From the NCBI GenBank assembly GCA_963579925.1, contig CAUZJA010000165.1, forward strand, positions 1 through 6,402: a stretch of 6,402 bases of DNA, written 5' to 3'. The notes beneath the pieces were generated by a model. It was not told where the DNA came from and searched no databases. It worked only from the letters and a program-made list of their open reading frames with translations. Position numbers and translations under genes: made by a program. The DNA comes from UBA1151 sp963579925. GTDB lineage: Bacteria > Chloroflexota > Dehalococcoidia > Lucifugimonadales > Lucifugimonadaceae. Shown one piece after another: positions 1-4,741 of this stretch. Every line of letters starts with the position of its first letter. Position 1 is the stretch's first letter.

Positions 1-2
1 AG

Positions 3-140
3 GCGCTCATGCTCTTCATGGATTACAAACTCGTCCCGTTTAACGGCGATACGGTGCATGTCGCCGATGTGGCCGCCGGGGATATGATCGCTCTCGACAC
101 CACCGTCACGCTTCCTGATGAGCCGGAGATCACCAGGTGA
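3..140 (+). CDS. 3' end of an unrecognised protein gene (partial)
   Basis: This frame is open from the window edge to a TGA at 138-140 and gives the last 45 residues of a protein whose start lies outside. The third codon positions are rich in G and C, as in the clear genes downstream, which supports real coding. The peptide has a hydrophobic start (ALMLFMDYKLVPF), then a polar part with GDTVHVADVAAGDMIALD, and ends PDEPEITR. I do not recognise the family. The stop overlaps the GTG of the next small ORF in a GTGA arrangement typical of co-translated genes. It is followed by about 490 nt without a convincing gene, so it probably belongs to a transcription unit separate from the replication operon. 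Confidence 0.55.
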   Translation, partial: ALMLFMDYKLVPFNGDTVHVADVAAGDMIALDTTVTLPDEPEITR

Positions 141-238
141 TAGCGCTGATCATCTACGATCCGTATCGCAACATGACGGATTATCGGCTCATGAAGTCAG
201 AGGCTACCCACCAGAAGCTGGTCATCAACGCGCGGTAG
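137..238 (+). CDS. small ORF, 33 codons, hypothetical protein
   Basis: A short ORF starts at GTG 137 and ends at TAG 236-238. It overlaps the preceding gene's stop by 4 nt. A GGAG ribosome binding site at 125-128 sits 8 nt before the GTG, and this is the main reason to believe the ORF. The product begins MIALIIYDPYRN and ends HQKLVINAR. It has no clear signal peptide or membrane helix and no family I recognise. Codon use resembles the upstream gene (many C- or G-ending codons). It could be a real small protein translationally coupled to its neighbour. It could also be the displaced tail of the upstream protein after a frameshift, since the two frames differ and both look coding. Comparing homologues of the upstream protein would decide between these. 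Confidence 0.42.
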   Translation: MIALIIYDPYRNMTDYRLMKSEATHQKLVINAR

Positions 239-313
239 CAGCTGCGCTGTGCACTGAGTACAGCCGTGGGGCATCTTTGGTTGATGTGACGTGGCATCCA
301 TCCGCAGCTCACG

Positions 314-407
314 CGGTAGCGGCGGGTCTAAGACCCGCTCTTCGCACGCACCTACAACATCATCACGCTCGCGTCCCCGGAAGCAGGTCTTAGACCCGCC
401 GCTACCG
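314..407. repeat. inverted pair of palindromic units (REP/BIME-like)
   Basis: Positions 314-335 and 386-407 are perfect 22-bp reverse complements around a 50-nt spacer. The pairing continues inward past one C/A mismatch (336/385) for three more pairs (337-339 with 382-384). Each arm also holds its own palindrome: 322-338 reads GCGGGTCTAAGACCCGC, with 8-bp arms around one base, and 383-399 is its near copy with one mismatch. The element is therefore two ~30-nt palindromic units set head to head, which is how REP sequences pair into BIMEs. A small MITE or a recombination or terminator-like site is also possible. It carries no ORF, no flanking target duplication that I can see, and no T-run typical of an intrinsic terminator. 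Calling it a dispersed family is inference from its form. Confidence 0.7.
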
Positions 408-570
408 AAGAGAAGATGAGGGCGTGAGTGTGCGATCTGTGGCCACGCGCGGATGCCCGTAACCGCACCCAGATCACCGCGTTCCGCCCCCCATTTCCGC
501 GAAAACACCCCGAATTAACCCACATCGCGCGCCAATCCATATTTCTTCTTCTCCACGGCAGTCCCAAAAT

Positions 571-579
571 TGTGGATAA
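571..579 (-). promoter_or_regulatory. consensus DnaA box
   Basis: TGTGGATAA on the + strand is the exact reverse complement of the consensus DnaA box TTATCCACA. It lies 146 nt before the rplI start, ahead of an operon that encodes the replicative helicase and its loading proteins. A given 9-mer is expected only about 0.05 times in 6.4 kb on both strands, so chance is unlikely but not excluded. Two weaker 7-of-9 matches lie nearby on the + strand (TAACCCACA at 516-524 and TTCTCCACG at 549-557). The site overlaps GATAAT (575-580), a possible -10 hexamer, so bound DnaA could control the operon promoter. No AT-rich unwinding region or dnaA gene is visible, so I do not call an origin. Confidence 0.55.
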
Positions 580-580
580 T
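575..580 (+). promoter_or_regulatory. possible -10 element of the rplI operon promoter
   Basis: GATAAT matches the TATAAT consensus at five of six positions. No good -35 hexamer sits 16-18 nt upstream: TCCACG at 552-557 matches TTGACA at only three positions. If used, transcription would start near 587 and give an untranslated leader of roughly 140 nt that contains both hairpins described below. An alternative weak -10-like hexamer is GATAGT at 670-675. The call rests on position and hexamer match only. Confidence 0.22.
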
Positions 581-601
581 GGGGAGAGCAAAGTCATTAC
601 C

Positions 602-646
602 GCGTCAGAAACCTGGGGACATCCCAAGTATCTTGGGCCACGACGC
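602..646 (+). promoter_or_regulatory. structured leader element upstream of rplI
   Basis: An outer stem can form between GCGTC (602-606) and GACGC (642-646). Inside it TGG (614-616) can pair with CCA (638-640), and CCCAAG (623-628) pairs with CTTGGG (632-637) over a TAT loop. The left half of the inner stem can instead pair with TGGG at 614-617, giving a competing hairpin. Mutually exclusive pairings of this sort are seen in regulatory leaders. There is no T-run after the stem, so an intrinsic terminator is unlikely. Its location in the rplI leader fits a regulatory role, but no known riboswitch or r-protein leader is recognised. Confidence 0.35.
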
Positions 647-685
647 TCTTAGAAATTCAAGCCGGTTTAGATAGTCTCGTCTTGT

Positions 686-703
686 GCGAACAACTGTGTT
701 CGC
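686..703 (+). promoter_or_regulatory. 7-bp hairpin just before the rplI ribosome binding site
   Basis: GCGAACA (686-692) and TGTTCGC (697-703) are perfect reverse complements separated by a 4-nt ACTG loop. The hairpin ends 7 nt before the AAGGA ribosome binding site at 711-715. In the mRNA it would stand directly upstream of the ribosome footprint. It could be a binding site for a regulatory protein, a translation modulator or a transcript stabiliser. The DNA palindrome could alternatively be an operator. The sequence does not decide between these. Confidence 0.4.
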
Positions 704-724
704 CGGACGTAAGGAATCCTCAAA

Positions 725-1339
725 GTGCAAGTTCTGTTTCTGGAAGATGTCGCGCCCAACCATCGAGCGGGCGACGTTAAAGAGATCAAAAACGGCTACG
801 GTCGCAACTACCTGATCCCACACGGGAAGGCTACGTTGGCGACTAAAGGCGCGCTACAGCAGGCGGAATCTCTCCGTGCGGCTGCGGCTGAGCGTCGTCT
901 CAAAGAGGCCGAGGACTGGCAGGTTGTTGCAGACGAGCTTTCAACCCGGCCCGTAATCGTCAAGATGCGGTCTGGCCCAACCGGAAGGTTGTACGGCTCT
1001 GTCACCAACACACTGATTGCCGCCCAGGTCTCTGAGATGATCGCACGAAAGATTGATCGTCGAGGCATCCGCATCCCGGAGCCAATTCGAACGCTGGGAG
1101 TTGTAAAACTCTCCATCAAGCTGTTTGAAGAGGTGGGTTGTGACATTGAACTTCATGTAGAAGGCGAGACTGACGGCTCTGAATTCTTGATTGATGAAGA
1201 GCCGGTGAGCGTTGACGAAGCGCTGGCCGCAGTTGATGAAGCCACTGCTGAAGAAGATGCTGCCCCAGAAGCAGAAGCAGGCACTGACAAGTCATCAGAC
1301 TCTGGTGATGGGGATTCCGAGGACACACCCCAAAGCTAG
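725..1339 (+). CDS. rplI: 50S ribosomal protein L9 with acidic C-terminal tail
   Basis: L9 binds 23S rRNA at the base of the L1 stalk and bridges outward from the large subunit. The N-terminal domain (about residues 1-50) is clear: MQVLFLEDV, then AGDVKEIKNGYGRNYLIPHG, which is the L9 signature region. A helical connector runs over about 45-75 (QQAESLRAAAAERRLKEAE). The C-terminal domain follows at about 76-148 (GPTGRLYGSVT, IRTLGVVKLSIKLF). The start is GTG 725, with AAGGA at 711-715 and a 9-nt spacer, and it gives the standard L9 N-terminus. At 204 residues it is some 55 longer than the usual ~148-150. Residues 149-204 form an extra tail with 20 Asp/Glu and one Lys, probably disordered. It heads the operon, with dnaB starting 6 nt after its stop. 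The family call is firm; the role of the tail is unknown. Confidence 0.96.
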   Translation: MQVLFLEDVAPNHRAGDVKEIKNGYGRNYLIPHGKATLATKGALQQAESLRAAAAERRLKEAEDWQVVADELSTRPVIVKMRSGPTGRLYGSVTNTLIAAQVSEMIARKIDRRGIRIPEPIRTLGVVKLSIKLFEEVGCDIELHVEGETDGSEFLIDEEPVSVDEALAAVDEATAEEDAAPEAEAGTDKSSDSGDGDSEDTPQS

Positions 1340-1345
1340 CGGTTT

Positions 1346-2728
1346 TTGCTCGCAGACAGACTTCCCCCTCACGACATACGCGCAGAAGAGTCGGTTATCG
1401 CCTCTCTGCTTATCGATGGCGAAACTTTAGGCCAGGTCTCATCATTCCTGCTTCCGGACGACTTTTACCGGGAGCGGAATCGCTGGTGTTATGAAGCCGT
1501 TCTTGAGCTTTTTAATCGCGGTGAGGCCATCAACCAGGTCACCGTTGCGCATGAGCTTGAGTCCGCCAACCAGATAGAACAGGTTGGCGGCAGCGCCTTT
1601 CTTGCCCATGTGATTTCCGCCGTCCCAACGTCGGTCCACATTGAGCACTACGGACGACTGGTCCATCGCACTGCCACGATGCGTCGGCTGATCGCTGCGG
1701 CTGATGACATTGCCGATATCGGCTACGAAGACAATCCTGATATCGACAACGCGCTGAGCGCGGCCGAAAACGTTCTTTTCAGCATTCGGTCGGGTCAGGC
1801 ATCTCGAGACTTCACGCCACTGCGCGAGGTCTTCGACACTTATCTTGAGAACGACCCCAGTCTTGCCGACCCTACGGACCTCTCAAACCAGCCTGTCATG
1901 AGCGGCTTCAGAGATCTGGACAGGCTCCTAGGTGGACTCCAACGCTCGGACATGCTGGTGCTTGCCGCACGCCCATCGATCGGTAAATCGACGGTGGCAC
2001 TGAATATTGCACGAAACGCCGCTGCAACTGGAATGATCATAGGCATCTTCTCCCTTGAGATGGGGCGTGAGCAGGTTGCTCTTCGCCTGCTCTCAGCAGA
2101 GTCTCAGGTGGACACACATCGACTGCGAATGCGCCTGACTGGTGAGACAGAAGACGCCCGTATCGCTGACGCCATCGGTCACCTTTCTGACCTCCCAATC
2201 TGGGTGGACGACACGCCGTTGCAGACCGTGGTGGAGATTCGCTCCAAGGCCAGACGCTTGTCCATGGAACACGGACTGGACATGGTCATAGTGGACTACA
2301 TGCAGCTCATCGAAGGCCGCAGCAGTCGGGGTGACGCGAATCGTGTGCAGGAAGTCAGCGAAATTTCACGTTCCATGAAGGGGCTCGCCAGAGACCTGAA
2401 TATCCCGGTGGTCGCTATTTCGCAGTTGAGCCGTGCCATTGAGCAGCGCACACAGCACAGGCCACAGCTTTCTGACCTTCGGGACAGTGGTTCGATTGAG
2501 CAGGACGCAGACGTTGTGATGTTCATCCACCGTGAGGACAAGTACACGGATGAGGATGAGTGGGCGCGCACCAACCCCGGTCAACCGTACCCGCACAACC
2601 TGGCTGAAATCATCGTTGCAAAACATCGGCACGGTCCAACTGACTCCGTGATGCTTGCGGTGCAAGACAACTTCGCAAGATTCGTGGACGCGGCGCGACT
2701 GACTGCGTCTACGCCTGAGCGCGTATGA
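1346..2728 (+). CDS. dnaB: replicative DNA helicase DnaB
   Basis: This is the hexameric 5'-3' helicase that unwinds DNA at the replication fork and recruits primase; 460 residues is normal length. The N-terminal domain opens with RLPPHDIRAEESVIASLLID, typical of DnaB. The RecA-like domain has Walker A ARPSIGKST (208-216), SLEM (236-239), Walker B MVIVDYMQLI (313-322), ISQLSR (358-363), DLRDSGSIEQDADVV (377-391) and the arginine-finger region VAKHRHGPTD (424-433). No intein interrupts the Walker A or later motifs. I chose TTG 1346 because the rplI stop lies just upstream in the same frame and this start gives the conserved N-terminus. There is no clear ribosome binding site within 15 nt, so translation probably depends on ribosomes finishing rplI, 6 nt before. 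The stop overlaps the next gene's ATG by 4 nt. Confidence 0.97.
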   Translation: MLADRLPPHDIRAEESVIASLLIDGETLGQVSSFLLPDDFYRERNRWCYEAVLELFNRGEAINQVTVAHELESANQIEQVGGSAFLAHVISAVPTSVHIEHYGRLVHRTATMRRLIAAADDIADIGYEDNPDIDNALSAAENVLFSIRSGQASRDFTPLREVFDTYLENDPSLADPTDLSNQPVMSGFRDLDRLLGGLQRSDMLVLAARPSIGKSTVALNIARNAAATGMIIGIFSLEMGREQVALRLLSAESQVDTHRLRMRLTGETEDARIADAIGHLSDLPIWVDDTPLQTVVEIRSKARRLSMEHGLDMVIVDYMQLIEGRSSRGDANRVQEVSEISRSMKGLARDLNIPVVAISQLSRAIEQRTQHRPQLSDLRDSGSIEQDADVVMFIHREDKYTDEDEWARTNPGQPYPHNLAEIIVAKHRHGPTDSVMLAVQDNFARFVDAARLTASTPERV

Positions 2729-3420
2729 GCGTAACTGGGCCATTCTCACCCAACATGGATTGGGTGCCAGTTCCCGCACCCGTCTTCGGTCAGCTTCTGG
2801 CAGATATTGATGATCCAAACGAGCTGAAGATATTGATGCGGACGCTCTGGCATATCAATCGGAAAAAGGGTGCACCTCGCCCCGTCAGCGTCGACGAACT
2901 CAGCGCTGATAGTCTCGTGTCAGACGCGATTTCACTTTCTGGTGATGAGTTGGTGACCGAACTCCATCGAGCGCTCGATTCGCTGGCCGCACGAGGTATA
3001 TTTCTGAGCGTTGGGGATCGTGACGCTGCTACGTATGTAATCAACACTCAGGATGAGCGCGACGCTGTGTCACGATCTGGAATTCCAGTTCGTGACATCG
3101 TCAGCGCCGCTCCAGAGACGTGGGATTCACCGTCGGACCGACCTGGAATCTACGAACTTTATGAACAGAACATTGGCGCGTTGACGCCACTCATCGCGGA
3201 ACGATTGACCGAAGCGGTGGAGGCGCATCCGGAGTCGTGGCTCCGTGAAGCAATCACCATAGCGGTCGAAAACAACGCACGAAACTGGGGATATGTGACA
3301 GCCATCCTTGAGCGGTGGCAGACGGAAGGCAGGGAGGATGGAGAGCCTCGACGAGATCCTGAGGAGCTTCGGCAAGAAGAGTTCCGAAAGGCTTTCGCCA
3401 AGTACGCCCGGCGCACCTGA
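2725..3420 (+). CDS. DnaD-like primosome protein
   Basis: DnaD proteins work at initiation and replication restart, remodelling DNA and helping bring in the helicase loader. The C-terminal DnaD/DnaB_2-type domain spans about residues 142-202. It begins IYELYEQNIGALTP and ends WGYVTAILERW, which carries the family's YxxxIxxxW motif (Y190, I194, W198). The N-terminal part (about 12-95) starts with DWVPVPAPVFGQLLADIDD and includes ELKILMRTLW, as in winged-helix DnaD N-terminal domains. A charged tail (203-231) follows. The start ATG 2725 overlaps the dnaB stop in an ATGA; no strong ribosome binding site is seen, and ATG 2755 is an alternative. Its last 83 nt overlap the next gene in another frame. 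Position between helicase and loader supports a primosome role; exact orthology to Bacillus DnaD is inference. Confidence 0.85.
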   Translation: MSVTGPFSPNMDWVPVPAPVFGQLLADIDDPNELKILMRTLWHINRKKGAPRPVSVDELSADSLVSDAISLSGDELVTELHRALDSLAARGIFLSVGDRDAATYVINTQDERDAVSRSGIPVRDIVSAAPETWDSPSDRPGIYELYEQNIGALTPLIAERLTEAVEAHPESWLREAITIAVENNARNWGYVTAILERWQTEGREDGEPRRDPEELRQEEFRKAFAKYARRT

Positions 3421-4741
3421 CAAGGCGGACGGAGTAGAGGATCCCAGCGCCCCCGATTGCGACATTTGCGAAGGGCGCCGATGGATCGCGGTAGAAGCCG
3501 ATATGGGCACGCCCGAGTTCGGCACAGTTGCGCCGTGCGAGTGCCAGGAGCGCGTATGGGGTGCCAACGTTGGCGCGTCTCTGCGTCGCTACAGTCAGCT
3601 TGGCTCACTTGAACGCCTCACGTTTGCGAACCTTGAAGAGCGCGGGCGCGTGGAGCATGTTGAATCTGCAAGTTTCCGCTCTGCCGCTGATGCAGCAAGG
3701 GCGTTTTCAACCGACCCGCAGGGCTGGTTTGTTTTGCTTGGACCAAGCGGCACCGGCAAGACGCACCTTGCTGCGGCAATGGCCAACCAGCTTGTAGAGA
3801 ACGAAAAGGCAGCACTCTACGTCTCAGTACCCGAACTGCTTGATCACCTTCGCGCTGCCTTCGATGGCGAAAACGAGATCACACCGGACAGCATCATCAG
3901 CCAGATTGTGATGGCTCCAGTGCTGGTCCTTGATGACATCGGTGTAGGCACGATGACCAACTGGGCCAACGAAAAGGTCGACCGTATCCTGAGCTACCGC
4001 TTCAACGGCAGAGCGCCAACCATCCTGGTGACTTCGGTGGATGAGGCGACGCTCGATGAGCGCATTCGGACTCGTATGTTCGACATGATCCTGAGTCAGG
4101 TGCATCGGCTAGAGTCGGCGCGCTACGCCCCAGGACTTGAAGACTCTGGTGTGCCGAAGGCTCTGTACGATTCGATGACATTCGGTCTCTTCACGCCCCG
4201 TGGCAGATCGGCTTCACCCGCGGATCAGGACACGCTCCGTTTCTCGCTAGACGCCTGCAAAGCGTTCGCTGATGAACCTCAAGGCTGGTTGCTGCTCATG
4301 GGCGGCACGGGAACAGGCAAGACCCATCTCTCGGTGGCCATTGCACGCGAGCGGATTGCGCTCGGAGAGTCCGTACTATTTCGTTTTGTGCCAGACCTAC
4401 TTGACCATCTCAGACGGGCATACGCGCCCAACAGCACTGTCAGCTACGACACTCTGTTTGAACAGGTGAAAACTGCAGATTTACTCATTCTTGACGACCT
4501 TGGTGGCGAAAGCTCCAGCCCGTGGGCCGAAGAGAAGCTCTACCAACTCATCGTCTATCGCCACAACAACCGGCTACCCACGGTGATCACAACCCGCCTG
4601 CTGCTAGACAGCGATTCAACGAACTCATCCAGCGGGCGTGGCCGACGCCAGACGACATTTACGGACGCCATTGCCTCCCGGTTGAAAGACCAGCGCGTGG
4701 TCACAATACTGCCGATCTCTGCGCCCGACTACCGCGAATGA
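3338..4741 (+). CDS. DnaC/DnaI-like helicase loader with two tandem AAA+ domains
   Basis: This is probably the ATPase that loads DnaB onto DNA. From ATG 3338 it has 467 residues, far longer than single-domain DnaC or DnaI. An N-terminal cysteine motif, C41-x2-C44 with C67-x-C69, could bind zinc, as proposed for the DnaI N-terminus. AAA+ domain 1 (about 95-262) has Walker A GPSGTGKT (135-142), Walker B VLVLDDIG (195-202), sensor-1-like ILVTS (229-233) and RIRTRMFD (242-249). AAA+ domain 2 (about 281-462) has Walker A GGTGTGKT (322-329), Walker B LLILDDLG (382-389), PTVITTR (414-420) and ASRLKDQR (446-453). The domains align throughout, sharing PQGW, LLDHLR and W-x(2)-EK, so they arose by duplication. 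GGAAGG at 3324-3329 with 8-nt spacing favours ATG 3338 over the in-frame TTG 3308. An ATGA overlap joins it to the HIT gene. Both ATP sites look intact; the loader role is inferred from context. Confidence 0.88.
   Translation: MESLDEILRSFGKKSSERLSPSTPGAPDKADGVEDPSAPDCDICEGRRWIAVEADMGTPEFGTVAPCECQERVWGANVGASLRRYSQLGSLERLTFANLEERGRVEHVESASFRSAADAARAFSTDPQGWFVLLGPSGTGKTHLAAAMANQLVENEKAALYVSVPELLDHLRAAFDGENEITPDSIISQIVMAPVLVLDDIGVGTMTNWANEKVDRILSYRFNGRAPTILVTSVDEATLDERIRTRMFDMILSQVHRLESARYAPGLEDSGVPKALYDSMTFGLFTPRGRSASPADQDTLRFSLDACKAFADEPQGWLLLMGGTGTGKTHLSVAIARERIALGESVLFRFVPDLLDHLRRAYAPNSTVSYDTLFEQVKTADLLILDDLGGESSSPWAEEKLYQLIVYRHNNRLPTVITTRLLLDSDSTNSSSGRGRRQTTFTDAIASRLKDQRVVTILPISAPDYRE
3620..4123 (+). 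other. AAA+ domain 1 of the loader
   Basis: This encodes about residues 95-262. It begins LTFANLEE and has PQGWFVLLGPSGTGKTHL around the first P-loop (3740-3763). The Walker B pair is D199-D200. The conserved helix YVSVPELLDHLRAAF and the segment NWANEKVDRILSYRFNGRAP match the second domain position by position. Confidence 0.8.
4178..4723 (+). other. AAA+ domain 2 of the loader
   Basis: This encodes about residues 281-462. It begins TFGLFTPRG, the usual lead-in to a DnaC-type ATPase, and has PQGWLLLMGGTGTGKTHL around the second P-loop (4301-4324). The Walker B pair is D386-D387. FVPDLLDHLRRAY and SPWAEEKLYQLIVYRHNNRLP mirror domain 1. A Ser/Thr/Arg-rich insert (about residues 424-440) separates the sensor-1 strand from the SRL arginine region and is absent from domain 1. 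Confidence 0.8.

Larger units (their letters stand above)
239..724. other. intergenic region before the rplI operon
   Basis: This 486-nt stretch has no ORF with a believable start, ribosome binding site or recognisable product. The open frames through it give arginine- and histidine-rich translations typical of antisense or non-coding sequence. It does contain an inverted pair of palindromic repeats (314-407), an exact DnaA box (571-579) with a GATAAT -10-like hexamer overlapping it, and two potential hairpins (602-646 and 686-703) just before the rplI ribosome binding site. I see nothing clear in 239-313 or 408-515. I found no tRNA-like cloverleaf and no GC-hairpin followed by a T-run. Confidence 0.6.

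Noticed and set aside
247..263. CTGT and ACAG half-sites resembling a LexA box
   Set aside because: The half-sites are 9 nt apart rather than 8, and no SOS gene follows; chance is a sufficient explanation.
118..393. 91-codon + strand ORF across the palindromic repeat
   Set aside because: It overlaps the better supported coding frames at 3-238 and reads into the inverted repeat; its composition is unlike a protein.
428..652. 74-codon + strand ORF in the rplI upstream region
   Set aside because: It has no ribosome binding site, a low-complexity arginine/proline-rich translation, and it runs across the DnaA box and hairpin.
400..724. Chromosomal origin (oriC)
   Set aside because: There is one perfect DnaA box and two weak ones, but no clear AT-rich unwinding tract, no box array and no dnaA or dnaN nearby.
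2260..2760. Long - strand ORFs opposite dnaB and the DnaD-like gene
   Set aside because: They are antisense shadows of strongly supported genes and lack recognisable domains or ribosome binding sites.
3308..3337. TTG 3308 as the loader start
   Set aside because: It has no ribosome binding site at proper distance, whereas ATG 3338 has GGAAGG 8 nt upstream; the earlier start would also lengthen the overlap.
4522..4737. N-terminal extension of the HIT protein upstream of ATG 4738
   Set aside because: It lies wholly within the loader gene in another frame, has no HIT similarity, and the ATGA overlap start gives the normal HIT N-terminus.
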